Numbered from the stretch's first letter, positions 48,126-60,809 are shown. The stretch: 64,000 nucleotides of DNA from Phallus indusiatus (GCA_027605045.1 JAQFWX010000045.1:225876-289875), one strand, 5' to 3'. Translations and numbers: made by a program. Notes: a model not told the origin generated them from the letters alone.

Positions 48126-49475
48126 ATGTCGCTGTTGCGTACGCGACCATCATTCACACTATCACACCTACTATCTTTTCGCAGGATAAGACCGGCTAAC
48201 GGCAATATCGATATCACTCGAACCTTGTCTGTTTCTGCAACGCCAAGGGACAGTTCATCGGGAGTGCCAAAGACGAAGGGTGAAGAGGCTCAACTTGGAG
48301 GTTCTTCATTGCCAGCGAAAACGGAATCTTCGAAGCAGCGGCCACCATTTGAATCCGCCTCTCTTTATCGTTTGACTGTACCTCCTAATCCTGGCTGGAA
48401 GCCTGGTGAAGGGTTCGCTGCGTCTGCCGGTGCTCAAGAATGGATTCAAGCGGAGGAGGAAGGGTATTTGTCTTTGGACACCGCAAATATGAATCCCAAG
48501 TATGCGGCTTTGTTTCTTTTCCTTTTTCTACAGTGGACTTATCTCTATTCTTATCTTTCTCAAGAGAATTATACCCGTTAATGATAAGCGGTATCGTTCC
48601 AAGGCCAATAGCATTTGTCTCAAGTCTCTCAGCTACAGGAGTACCGAATTTGGCTCCCTTTAGGTTAGTATCGGAATGCATAACGAATTCAAAAAATCAG
48701 TCTGATTGAAGTAGTATCCATGCGCAGCTACTTTTCAATGGTAATTCAAATCTCTTTAAACAGCTTCTAGACCCTGCACCGCACAGAGTTCCTTAATAAT
48801 TGATCCAGGTGCAGGATGATGGATTCGGGTTGCTGACACACTATTATTGTCCTACTCCATCTCACAGGTCTCTCATAATCCGCCATTAATCAGTATTTCC
48901 TTTATTCACCCGAAACACAAAGAAAAGGATACAAGTGAAAATATCAGAGCGACAAAAGAGTTCACGGTTAATATTATCTCGGAGCCTTTTGTAACGAATG
49001 CGAATTATACCTCCATCGATGCTCCTGCTGACGTCGATGAGTGGATAGGCAGTGGGTTAACGAGAGAGCCTAGTGTAAGTCCTTGATATTTTACTCACCA
49101 ACACATACACACACACATACACATCCTGTTATCAAGACAATGATTAAACCACCCAGAGTGAAGGAAAGTGCCTTCAGCATGGAATGCGAAGTGGGTCATA
49201 ATTTTTCCTTCCCTTCTTTGATCACAGAAGAAATGCGGTAAAATTAAATTGATTAGCTGTATCATCTACATGATCTGTCGCCACCTGGCTCCTCAAGAGT
49301 GACTGGGACGCTGATGGTTGGACATGTGAAAATGATACACGTCCGCAACAAAGTGCTAAGCGAAAAAGGAGTTGTGAAACCCTCGGAATTGCGAGCAGTC
49401 TTTCGGATGGGTGGAAAGCTATATGGACGGATTGGGCAGTGCTTCGAGCTTCCGACAATACGCTGGGAGAAGTAA
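48126..49475 (+). CDS. Flavin-reductase-like (FMN-binding split-barrel) protein
   Basis: Predicted FMN-dependent oxidoreductase; substrate unknown. The head (MSLLRTRPSFTLSHLLSFRR) looks like a mitochondrial presequence. After splicing: NPKELYPLMISGIVPRPIAF, SSLSATGVPNLAPF, then SYFSM from a 13-nt exon (48728-48740), VSHNPPLISISF, REPSTMIKPPRVKESAFSME, LYHLHDLSPPGSSRVTGTLM and GHVKMIHVRNKVL, ending RWEK with TAA at 49473-49475. These are the conserved blocks of the flavin_reduct family. A reading that ignores the intron ending TTGATTAG near 49252 gives a false early stop, so automatic models may truncate this gene. The frame is otherwise intact. Confidence 0.88.
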
Positions 49476-49703
49476 TAATGCCAAAAATAATCATAATATG
49501 ATATAATAATAATAATAATGGGGAGCGCATAGAAGAATTATTATGAGAATTTAGAATTTCAGTGCTCATTCAGTGTTTGTTACCCCGCTTATATAAAGTT
49601 GCTCTTCTTGTCCCATTTTGACTGAACCACCCACGACGACCGAACACGCGGTTTCCTGCACTCGCTTGACCCAACAACATTTATTAATACTAATTATATA
49701 CTA

Positions 49704-52700
49704 ATGCAACCTTCGAACGCTGAAGTGCGTGCTGGAGCCGTTGCCAAACTGAAGCGTGCTACCTCGCTGCCCCGTATCAAGGGTGGTCGTCGTCCACCCA
49801 TGCCTCCAGACGATCCAGAAAAGCCCGTAGAGACCTCAGAGGCCAATGTCTCCCAGGATTCTACTCTAGTCTCATCTCCCGACACCACCACCAATAGCGC
49901 TGAACTCCCGCTGTCTCCTCTTCCGCCACATACATCGTCGCACTCGACTCCCCAACCCCTCCTGCCTCTGCGATTGCTCAGCTATCTCCTCCAACTCAAG
50001 ACAATGTCGTCGGACATGATCCTCCAGACGAACCAAATAACGATGATCAACCCAATGGCCAATCCATTTCACCTCCTCCAACCCCGACAAAACGCAAAAG
50101 ACGCTCCAGATCAAGAACTCGTACTCGTTCAAAAGACTTCAAGTCAAAAACACCTCCGCCACCCGAAGAATCGTCTCCTGAAATGAAGCACGGTTTCTTA
50201 CCCACCGATGATGATATCCCAACTTCATCGACTATGCCATCGCGTCCATCCCCGCTACCTTTTGGGACGCGTTTGCCTCTGCCTTTTACACCTCCTACTG
50301 CCCCGTCGACCCCCGTACCATTCGGAATGGGTGTCCCGTCTCTTCGAGATATTCAGCAAATGGTCGGTGCAGGTCTCCATCGTTCTCAGAGCGCCCGTAC
50401 CGATGCCTTCAGGAAGTTAACTGGTGGAACTGGTGGGTTAGATTCATCCCTACCGACCAGCATTTCTCGAAGCAATACGGTAACGGGAACAACGAGCGAT
50501 AGCGAACAGCGTGCCGCCGCACGTCAACGTATGATGGGCCGTTTGAAGAATCGGGTAGGGGGTAATGGGAATCAAACGGATGATTTGACGACGTCCGGTG
50601 GAGAGGATGGTCCTGCAGCTCCTAAAAAGAGGAGGCGCAGATCGAAAAATCCTGCTAACGTTCCTAATGGAAATACTGTCGTCGACGATCGCGATGATCG
50701 AGACGGGTCAACGTCAACGACAGATACAACTAATCCCCCCGGCGCATCACCCGACATCTTTGGTGGACTCTCTCCAAGGCATCTAACACCTGTTCCTCCC
50801 ATATCCCCAGATATCCTCCCTTTCATTCCGTTTCTATCCTACCAGCTGCAACAGCAACAACAACAGCAGCAACAACTATTACAGTCGCAGCTATCTGCCC
50901 AACCGCCTCCGTCGCCACCTCCTGAGACAGAAGAACCCCATCCCCTACAACAACCAACGCCGCCCTTCAATCCCCTTCAACAGTGGACATTCCAGCTGGA
51001 TTCCCCCCCTCCCCCTCCTCCCCCTCGAAGAAAGCATGATGACGTAGTGATAGAGGAAGACGATCCGTCTGTAGGATCTGATGGACCTCGGTCCCCTAGT
51101 CCTCTTCCTCATACTTCGCTGCGGGATGATGACATTCATACCAACGGTAATGATGTTCGTTTACCTCATGCCTCCGATGCGCCTTCCATTGTTTCGGCTT
51201 TATCAGGGCAAGACGTACCTATCATCATGTCCGCAGATTTGGTTCCTTTACCCTATAAGCAGGATTTTCCCAAAAGTCCGTTTACTACCCCCATTAAGGA
51301 ACAGCAAACTCGTGAAGGTGAAGGCGAAGGTGAAGAAGAGGAGGAAGAGGAAATAGTCGTGTGGCAAGATAATTATGGGAATGGCAACCGCAGCAATGAA
51401 CGGACCAACGTCAATGTCGACTCAAATCCCACTGTTGATGCCTGTACGCAATCTTCTTGTTTTTTCTTTCTATGATGCACTACGTTTGTATTAAAACATG
51501 ATTATTACAAACAGCTACTAATGAATCATTGCCGCTTCTCGATACCTCTTCCGAGACGCGTCCGGAACAACCTGTTGTACTCTCCACTGCTGAAGACGAC
51601 GATTTTCCACCCTCCGTTCCTTCACGTCAATTGGCATCTTCACCCCAAGATCCTCAAGACCCTCGAACGACTTCTCCATCTCCGGTTGGACGAGAGTTAT
51701 ATCCATCTGCACCTTCTCCTTCCTCTGCCGTAGCTCTGTCACAGTCAACAAATACAAGAGAATCCGCTTCTTCAATTGAGCCAATCAGGCTTCCCGGTAA
51801 TTTTTCAAGTACAACGGGCGTATTCAAGCGCGAATCGTATACGGATGTCGGTACGGATTACGAAGACGTCCACACGGACAAAGAGACTTCGAAAGAGAAG
51901 ATGGGTTGGGCATCCAAGTTGAAGAAGACTTTTGTTGAGCGGAGTGGATCCATTACTGGACGTCGGTCAAGAGCGAACAGTACAACGAAACGAGAGAGTG
52001 CCGCTAGTGGAACGAGTAAAGCCGAAGTAATATTCAAATACGATCATGCGACGTCCACCGCTCCGCCGTCGGCGTGGGGTTCTCCTTCTCTTCCGTGTAC
52101 TCAGTTGGCGGACTCTTCCCGTACCCAACATCCCGGTCAGATTAGTGTACCGGCATCTTCGTCAATACATTCGTTAGTTCCGGTTTCGCCTCATCATGGC
52201 GGGCAATCACCTATTCCTACTGCATCTCCAGCGGAATTATCGAAATATGGAGCAAACGACAAGCTCGCTCCGTTTCCCGGTCTGTTCAAACTTGATGAGG
52301 AACGGAGAAAGCAGCAAATTCGCATACGGCGTATGTCTGTGTCGTCACCGAATTTGCCTGGTGATGTCGCGATGGCGTTCACTAGCGACACGACCTTGCA
52401 TACCGATAACGAGGTGGAAGTTGAGAAGCGAGAAAGGAAGCTGTCCCATCAGTACTCGGATACGGGACTTCTACACAAGTTCCGACACAATGAAAACGAG
52501 TTGATGAGTCCCGTTACTCCTACCACGCCACATACCGCGCCTTTGAACGGTACCAGCAACAAGTCAAGCGCCTCGGGTTCATCGTGGCTTCCTATGTCGC
52601 GGAATGATTTGCGCAAATGGTACCGGGCGAATAAGATTAATAATACCAGTCCCAGTACCGCACCGTCACCCAAGATTACCACTGCCAGCATATCCTCTCC

Positions 52701-54750
52701 GATTATTCCTAACGACAAGCTCGAGCTACCCCCGAGTCGACCCGCATCGCGACAGCAGAGGCTTGCCGATATCTTCAAGCGGAATAACGGTAGTGCGACT
52801 GACTTCGAGGAAATGAGCAACCCGTCGACGACTCCTAAGAGTCGTGTCAAGATGAGGTTGGATACGACTGATATCGCCCCTGATTTGAGCCACGATTCAT
52901 TTGTGGGTCATCAATCCTCTCCATCTTCAGGTTCAACTGCAGTAAGGATGAGAAATCCATTGCAGCAAGTCCCTTCAACGGATACCTACTTTAAACGAGA
53001 TAATGAGACGAATGGAGACAACCTTGCATCTGCATCCACATCATTCTCACGACCTGCTTTATCTATCATCCCCGGTGAACCCATTCCATCTGATCGCTCT
53101 TGGACCCCTTCCGCTTGTCAAACGGATAGCAGCCTCTCGTACAAACCTTCCGAATCCCCTGAAACGCTTATCCATCCTCCGGAACGTGCCTCAGTCTTAT
53201 TGCAGCGGCTAGAGACACTTTTGTCGCGTGAACCTAACCTGCAACCGATATGGTCCTTCCTTGATGATCCACCCCGCAAATTGATCATGTCTTCTTCTGT
53301 GACACAGATTGTCGACTCGGATACTATCCGAGAACGTTTCCTCTTCCTGTTTAATGATATCCTTGTTGTTGCCAAGCCTTTGGAGCCGACCGTTATGGCT
53401 ATGGACAGATCATTTATCGTGAAGAATATCATCGATTTGCATACCGTACAGGTCATTCCCAGTAGACGATTATCTTCCATCGGCATGCGGCATCCATTCG
53501 TGCAACAGTTCGTACGCGATTTCAACGAGAACCCGGATTTGGCCGTCGCGAATTTGCTGCAAAGTACTGGGTTGGATGACGATCAGGTTGCGCTTGGGAA
53601 GCTCTTGTTTAATACTCTCGAGTTAGACAGGGGCAAACTCGGCGCATATCTTGCTAAGAAAGCGAAAAGAACCGTTCTTCGAACGTATATCGACTGTTTT
53701 GGTTTGGCTGGTATACGCATTGACCAGGCCTTACGAGCCTTCGCTATTACGTTGCGATTTCCTTCTGATCTCCCTGACCATGGTTTAGAACATGTTCTCA
53801 ACATGTTCGCAAGCCGGTGGTTCGACGCGAATGCAAAGTTGGTGTCTTATGGTAAAGATATCGCGATGAAACTCGTCCGTATATTGGTCCACCTTGATAA
53901 TCAACTGCAAAAGTCCATGAGAGTCCCACATCAAAATGGCTATCGTGACTTCGGTGCAGAGTGGGAGACCATGGTTCGCGCGGTTGACCCCAGGGGTTTA
54001 CTACCTGACGAGCTCATTCAAGACATGTACTACTGTCTATGGAACAACCCTATTCATTGGGCTGCTGAATCGACGCACCGAGAACAGAATATCACTTTCA
54101 AGCGAGCGCCTCCAAACCACCTCGTGTATCGTGTTCAATCCGATCCGATAACGATTCGTATCCAGCGACCAGATCCCCATCTCCGAATCCAACTGCTTAG
54201 CCAAGACGGACTCGTGTTCGACCCTCCGGAACTTAATTTCGCCAGGTCGACTGAGGCTGCTTTTCGAGTGACAGGGTCAAGTCTTGGTCCGAAGTCGATT
54301 ATCTTTTCGCTACTCGGTCCACATGCCCCTTTCTATCAGGGTCTTCCTTACAGCAAATCGATTGCAGTTGAACGGTCCTTCATGCGAAATACATTCCAAA
54401 TTGGTTTCAAAGACCCCGATGGCTCGAAACGACGATATATGTTTTCAACGGAAGATGCGGTGGTGTGCAATCAATATATGATGAACGTTCAACCACCGCG
54501 ATACACACCACTCAGGCAGTCCGATGACGATATTGGCTATAGGATGGCTGAAGCTCAAAAGGCTGCGAAAGCGTTGTCCCTAAGAGTTTTGCGGGAAGCC
54601 TTATCCGAGAAAATTAGCGGACATAACTTGATCTTGATATGCAAGCAGAATTCGCTAATTGCTTCCATCTTACCAAGTGTAACATCGGTGAGTATTTCTC
54701 ATTTACAGCTGAAGTTATTTGTACAATTGAACTCATAGCCACTCTCATAA
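49704..54750 (+). CDS. Sec7-PH domain ArfGEF-like protein
   Basis: Large protein (about 1,640 residues) of the fungal Sec7-PH type that in active members loads GTP on Arf GTPases at Golgi or endosomes. The N-terminal half is disordered: basic KRKRRSRSRTRTRS, poly-Gln near 50840, poly-Pro near 51005, acidic and Ser-rich stretches. The Sec7 domain lies around 53480-53920 (FNTLELDRGKLGAYLAKKA, LRTYIDCFGLAGIRIDQAL, ITLRFPSDLPDHGLEHVLNM) and a PH-like region follows (NTFQIGFKDPDGSKRRYMFS). Intron 51444-51514 is canonical; a last intron from about 54689 gives a short end near 54750. A frame change at 49950-49959 is best explained by one missing C in a CCCC run; a weak-donor 113-bp intron is the alternative. 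The catalytic loop FRLPGE is replaced, see findings. Confidence 0.85.
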
Positions 54751-55260
54751 GATATCGTGAATATGAATCACGAAGAACATCCTTTATGACGTCCCACCCC
54801 CTTTATTCGTTGTCGTTGATGCTGTATGTTATAAATCCTTTCCCGTCAACTCGCATCCATCTTTATCTCAAATCCTCTTAGTTCTTTGTTTGTATCTTAG
54901 AAATCCATCACTCACCCACATTGCAATACCATTTCTTCTTCGTTATCCAATCATCAATTACCTTCATCATGTTTTTTTTTTTCTGATTTCCTTTCTGTCC
55001 TAACAGTGTCATTTGTATCTAGTTTCTCATTTCACGCTATGGTCTTGATTCTTTTAGTTGGCCTTGAGAAGTCACATTGATAACGCTCAATTTTCAATGT
55101 TAATGTGCTTCTTGAGGAATAATTTATACCACTTAATAGGATAATGTGATTGTATATGTTCCTTTCCGAATATACCACACCTCGTTTTACATAAAAACAT
55201 TAAATGACTGTTTAGGGTAGGTATGAATACTATCTGGGCGAGATGCCTGTGATTTGATTC

Positions 55261-57486
55261 TTATGGTCGTTTGACTCGGGTTACAATCTCCGGTCTGAGA
55301 GAACAATATAGAAAGTGGCGTCGTGGACCTGTTGCTGCGCAGGAACCCTTGGTGTTGTCGTATCTGTGCCACTGCCACGAACGCCTAGGCTGAACATTCG
55401 GTCAAACACTGAGTGAATCGTTAAGTTTTATGTGAAGGTAGACGTAAAAATAGCATACGTGTAGCAATGAACGCTTTTGCCGTTGTTTGACACGCCAGAT
55501 GGGTCAATAAAAGAGGGGGTTAACGCCTTCTAAGGTGCGAAGGAAACGGTAAACCATGCTTGGTTGACATGGACCTACGTTGTGCAAGAAGAGATGGAAT
55601 ATGAATTCATGAAAAGGGAAGGCGATTGGCCAAGTGAAAACTTACCAAACCGAAATACGGTCTGATATGCTTGTTTCCACTTTTCATCCAGCAGCCGAGC
55701 ACATGTAGGGGATCGGGACACGTGGAGCACTGCACGAGAGGGGAAAAGTTTGGGGGTTGTTGATAAGAAAATGCGAGAAACAGTGTGTTTGACACCAACG
55801 CACACATTGATACTCTTTGGCAATATTTGTAAGACCGAGTTTGAGAACTCTTTCCAAGAACCAATTTCGTCTGCGTAATTGATTCATACATGAGGAATGA
55901 TTGATGACGGGAAATGAAAGGAATAAAATTAAACACCTCTTTTCAAGTTTCAACAAACTTTCCTGTGATAAGGTTTGAATTTCTGAATCCGACCTGAAAT
56001 CACCTTTCAGCTGACCTGATATTGACGGGTATTTTTGGTTATTCTTACCAGCCACCGGGATTATCTAGAACAAATCTACTACTTTCCTTATACAGTTCTT
56101 CTTCATCAAATAGTTCGGCGATACGCATCGCTTTGATAGGCCTTCCAGCCGCGTGCGTAAGTAAGAAATCTAGACATGCTTTTTGCAACGACGGAACCAC
56201 CAGTTTATGCGAGATATTCATTCTAAACGAAAATATCGGTCAGGCTTAGAACCACCACCCTGTCATGGCATTTAAGAATCAACATACAAGCCTTCAACAT
56301 TATTCCTTTCACCGGCATTGTAAGAAACGAGAAAATTTAAGAAATGTAGTAGAAAATTACCATGTGATGGTGCAGTCTAAACTATGGGTCATTGAGAATT
56401 GTGTAAATACGGGGATATATATAACTCACTGAGGATATATGAATTTTAAGAAATCGTGAAATGTGCTTGCCTTCACGAGTTTTCAACAGTGACCGAAAGA
56501 CAGAAGGCGATAACTTACCTTCTCTTCTTTCAATACAATAATACCTTCAGGAACCCTTGAAGTTCGAGAACGATGAGGCTTCCCAGACTGAAGCAGTGCC
56601 TTGTCTTTGACAATTGTCTCTTTCTCCTTCTCCTTCTCCTTCCCTTTGTCCCTGTCTTTTTCTTTGCCCTTGTGTTTAGAGGCTTGACCTTGAAGTTTCT
56701 CCAAACTTCCATCCCGCGCACGTTTCTTTTTTGCTTCGTCGTCACCGATAAGGGTACTTTCATCAGCAGTGCTTATAGGACTGGCTTTGCCGTCCGATGT
56801 TTCGTCAATATCGTCCAAGTCATCGAAATCGCTGATATCGGAATCAGGAGCGGGTGCAAACGTTATACCTTCAAGGGGCTCCAAATTACTCCTGTCGGCA
56901 GGATCTGAACCTACGCGTGGTTGAGAGATGGTGAGCACGGAAGACATTGAAAGGGGACGTCCAGTCTCGGACCAACTACAAAGACGCATAAGGGGAAAAT
57001 AATTCTTCCATTGGTTAAATAAACGTACTCTCCACCAAGAGCAGCTTCAAAAAAAGGCGAGGCAAAAAGTAAAACGTCCTTATGAGCCCTAAGCAGATAT
57101 ATGAGCACTTTGTTGTCACCCCAGATTCTTTGGACTGACCAGAACGACGTATTTTCTACGATTATTTTCACATTCCCAGGCCATTTTGCACATTTTGTGA
57201 AAGTTTCATCGATATCTACTTCCTCCAATTCTTCTGATGACGCGAATTCAAGGTCGGAAATTTCGGTGGAACTTGTCTCCTCGATATGCCACGGGGGTGA
57301 GCCAGATGATCTGAAGATGCCAGAGGCAGGTGCAGTCTCCACTTCAGGAGAGGAAATACTATTAAACGATAAGATTGGGTCATGGGAAATGAAGATCCTC
57401 TTTCTTTAAATGACTTACGAGGATGATTGAGAGTGATTGGGAGAACGTGAGTTTCTGGCGATAAGAATATGAGACGGATTGGTCAT
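55261..57486 (-). CDS. BTB/POZ domain protein, basidiomycete type
   Basis: BTB proteins usually act as adaptors for cullin-3 ligases or in chromatin complexes; the role here is open. ATG at 57486 (MTNPSHILIARNSRSPNHSQ). BTB elements: GNVKIIVENTSFW, then after an intron AHKDVLLFASPFFEAALGGE. A lysine/glutamate-rich insert (KEKEKEKE) is followed by KASTFHDFLKFIYPH, tiny exons of 21 nt (56361-56381) and 18 nt (56288-56305), VPSLQKACLDFLLTHAAGRP, ESSRFVLDNPGGW, LSQESLLKLEKRR, NWFLERVLKLGLTNIAKEYQ and CSTCPDP. Three one-base frame breaks at G runs (55708-55711, 55515-55519, 55325-55326) interrupt ARLLDEKWKQAYQTVFRFG, LLLTHLACQTTAKAF and RRHFLYCSLRPEIVTRV. With them the frame reaches the stop at 55261. 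Confidence 0.85.
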
Positions 57487-57703
57487 TGAGGAGATTTAGA
57501 ATACGTTTCGTGTCTTGAGATCAGCAATCTATAGGTCGTTTGTTTACTTGAGAATCACAGCGCCACTACGAGTGCGGTCGTGGCTTGCAGCAGCCACGAC
57601 GGCAGACGAATGAGACGTGACATTGACGGAACGGCGAACCTGCCGAAGGTCTCGGTGAGACGTAATATGATCGCCTAGCCGAGAGAAAAAAATTACTCAG
57701 AGT
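57487..57703. promoter_or_regulatory. Divergent promoter, BTB gene / mia40
   Basis: 217 bp separate the two start codons, so both promoters share this short stretch. GC-richer than its surroundings; no defined site recognised. Confidence 0.4.
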
Positions 57704-58558
57704 ATGTCGCGACAAATACTACGCTCACTACCTCTGCCTCGGGCTCCATACTTAAATCGAGCGTATTCGACATACAAGACGTCAGCAACGCGTAATGTGC
57801 GACTACCAACAATATTTGGCGCTGTCCTGGCAGTTGCAGGCCTTGCGGGTTGGCAACTGACATATAGCCAGAGGATTGCGTTAGATGCTCGACAAAGTAC
57901 GCATTTCATTATATCATGTATATCTTAGAGCCTTTCAAAGTTTATATATCAGTTAGGACCGTCACATAGCTCAGCGCAACTATCTCATATAGACGAACAG
58001 AAAGGCACCGCTCAGCTTAGAACGTCAGCCGGCACTACTGAGGAGACTAGCTCGGATTCACAGCCACAAGCAACATCACAACCTCGCCAGACTTCTTCAG
58101 AGCAATCTCATCAGCTAGATGAAGAAGAGTCTGGGGAAGGGGAGCGTTTAATCCAGAAACTGGAGAGATAAACTGGGATTGTCCTTGTTTGGGTGGTATG
58201 GCTCATGGTCCATGTGGTCTCCAATTCCGCGAAGCCTTTTCCTGCTTTGTATTCTCTGAGCAAGAGCCTAAAGGGATTGACTGCATTGATAAATTTCGCC
58301 TGATGCAAGAGTGCTTCAGAGAGCACCCTGACGTGTATGGAGAAGGTATGCCTTTATAATTTCTAGATTAAAAGAGTTCTCAAATCAACGTATTCGTAAC
58401 TAGAACTAGCCGGAGATGATGAAACAGATGAGCCTCCTGATTCGCAACCGTCTTCGGATCCGTCGGTTGCTCCTCCTGCCTCTTCCCCAACAGAAACGAA
58501 TATATCCGAATTGCCCTCTCAGTCTATCTCCGAGGACCGATCATCATCTGCTCAATAG
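57704..58558 (+). CDS. mia40: Mia40/CHCHD4 oxidoreductase
   Basis: Catalyses disulphide formation and import of twin-CX9C proteins, such as Mix17 encoded at 22490, in the mitochondrial intermembrane space. ATG 57704 gives a presequence-like head ([20 protein letters not shown]) and a membrane anchor ([17 protein letters not shown]), as in fungal Mia40. After a Ser/Gln/Glu-rich linker come the redox CPC motif in [16 protein letters not shown] and the twin CX9C core: [11 protein letters not shown] and [12 protein letters not shown] Pro/Ser-rich tail ends at 58558. Introns begin near 57898 and 58347. One base is missing between linker and CPC domain, in a GGGG run (58133-58136 or 58139-58142): as written the frame stops before CPC. 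No GT-AG pair can explain this break. Confidence 0.93.
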
Positions 58559-59603
58559 TATTTAAGTAATCTGGCGTATTTGATACGTTCACCAAAAAGA
58601 CACCAAGATATCTCCCCGCTCATTGTTAGACATCTTTCTAGTAGATTAATTACGAAAAGCTATCTAGGCTAGTAGGAACATTGAGTAATATAGCGATGAG
58701 TTGTCATGTAGGATAAATCTTTGCTTTGCTTTACAGTGAACTTTTCAACCTGGGACATACCAAATTTCTGGGTGTCTGAAATTCGGATATTCAAATTGCT
58801 AACCGAATACTGACGCGACTTTAATCTCACCTTCAAGTTGAAATTCTATTTAATGATGCTCAACATTCTCGAACGGACATAAAGGTATGGTTCTCTATAA
58901 GTATAACGGTGAACCTTTTGAAGTGCTGATTGCATCCTGCCAAGGCGTCTCGGTGCTGCGTCAACCCGTCACTCACCACTCGAAGTAGAATGACGATCGT
59001 CTCGCGGTGTAATTATGCAGATTATGGAGCCTTTTTTCTACCGGATTTTTGAAGAAGAAGCTGCTTCAATTTGTCCGGTACATGTATTCCCCGTGCCAAA
59101 GTAATTCGGCGTAGTATTGAAGCAACTCGGAAGGGTAATGCCCTGAAGTGTAGTTTCAGTGCCTCGACTCATGCCGATCTATGTATATCTTGTATAGGTT
59201 TGGCACTGCCTTTACTATCTTCAATTTCGAATGCATAGTTTCCCAAAGGACGAGCTTCGAAATGTCAGCCGATTTAGGAGGAATTGCCATGAGTATGTAT
59301 AATGTCGGGGACTCGGAGGGCCATTGAATTTATATGCATTCCAACCAGATTTAATGTGTTTCATTTTTCGCCCTCGTATATTATTTGCTAGTCTTGTTTT
59401 GGCACTTCGGGTTACCTCTAAGGCTTATCAATGGTCAGGCGTGCTCAAACGGTCGACTTTGTCCGCAGGCTGTCCCCCTATATTTATAAAAGCCTCAACT
59501 TTTCTCGAATTGGAGTTGTCAACAGACGATTGTTTTCACACCAATCTATGTAGGCCATGATCTATTCTAAGAGACATTGCTTATCACTGACCATCGTTTT
59601 AGC
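58559..59603. other. Gap without recognisable gene
   Basis: About 1 kb. A 78-codon plus-strand frame at 59324-59560 has no motif. No other structure seen. Confidence 0.35.
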
Positions 59604-60809
59604 ATGAATAAATGCGAAGTCAAAGAACTCAAAGTATCCCGAGGATTCACATATTCATATCTTCGGTATAAGAACCCAGATCAAGTCAGACCGACGCTCT
59701 TGTTGATACATGGATTCCCATCAACCGCCCTCGACTGGGTACATCAAATAAACTATCTGATCCCCAAAGGCTACTCTATCATCGCTCCTGATACACTTGG
59801 CTATGGTGGAACGTCAAAACCAGTGGAAACCAGTGCTTATTGTGGGACCGACATAGCAAAAGATATTGTTGAAATTTTGGATCGCGAAAATGTAAAGGCA
59901 GTTATTTGTATTGCTCATGACTGGTTTGTTTTCCCGGTTCCTCTAATATGCATACACCGTTTCTGACCGCACAAAACAAAAAGGGGTTGTTCAATATTAT
60001 CACGGATCATAGATTTCAATCGACAGTATTTAACTGCAACCGTGTTTCTTAGCGTCTCATACATGCCGCGACTTCCACATATAAATTATGAAGATCTGCT
60101 AAACCTCATGGAATCCGAATGCGGCTCTCCATTATTTGGATACTGGGATTTCTTCGCTAGAAATCCTAAAGCACATACCGTTATAGAGAAAATGTACGTG
60201 AATGCAATCAGCACAAGACAAATCTCGGGAAGCTAACGAACCGTGGCGCTTCTAGATTGATTCTTTTTACTCTATGCTGTTTCCGAAGGATCCTGAAATT
60301 TTCAGGTCGGTCATGGCCCCTAGGGGAAAAGCTCAAGAATGGCTTGAAAACAACAAGCAAGCCCCACAAGCTTCTTATTGGACTGATGAGGTGAAATCTT
60401 GTGTCGATCACCACGAGTTTGAATTGACCGAGAGATATGAATAGACTTTAAGAGTTCACCAACAGCGTCTCTTGCGCGGCGGTCTCGAAGGTCCGCTTAA
60501 GTACTATGCAGCTCAGGTTTTCGGCATAAATGATGTTTCAGGTTAGTATCCTCAAGAAAAGACTTCAATAACACGCGCTTAAACTAGTGGATAGAACCGA
60601 TCCCCGTCGAAGCCGTGAGGTTCTCCACTCCTACCTTGCTCATACCTTGCGCAAAAGACTTTGTTTGCCTCCAGGAAGTGCAAACTCCCCGAATGAAGGA
60701 ATATGCAGAGAATGTTATAGTGGAAGTGTTTGATTGTTCTCATTGGATAATCTTTGACAAACCAGATGAGTTGAACGAGACACTGGACAAGTTTTTAGAC
60801 AAGTTTTGA
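59604..60809 (+). CDS. Epoxide-hydrolase-like alpha/beta-hydrolase
   Basis: Soluble alpha/beta-hydrolase related to fungal epoxide hydrolases; substrate unknown. ATG 59604 gives MNKCEVKELKVSRGFTYSYL. Key segments: TLLLIHGFPSTALDW (HGFP oxyanion motif), APDTLGYGGTSKP and IAHDWGCSILSR (nucleophile Asp in HDWG, across an intron). Cap-domain blocks are LFGYWDFF and MYIDSFYSMLFPKDPEIF. The end is TLLIPCAKDF and VFDCSHWIIFDKPDEL, which supplies the catalytic His. Introns: after HDW near 59923-59979, after KMY near 60197-60255, after DE near 60390-60450, and one between INDV and IEPIP that needs a weak donor (GTTTCA near 60535). A one-base indel there is an alternative. Stop 60807-60809. Confidence 0.85.

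Noticed and set aside
49222..49569. 115-codon minus-strand ORF overlapping the flavin-reductase gene
   Set aside because: Antisense shadow of the conserved last exon on the plus strand.
55575..56055. Separate minus-strand genes in this stretch
   Set aside because: They are exons of the BTB gene in shifted frames.
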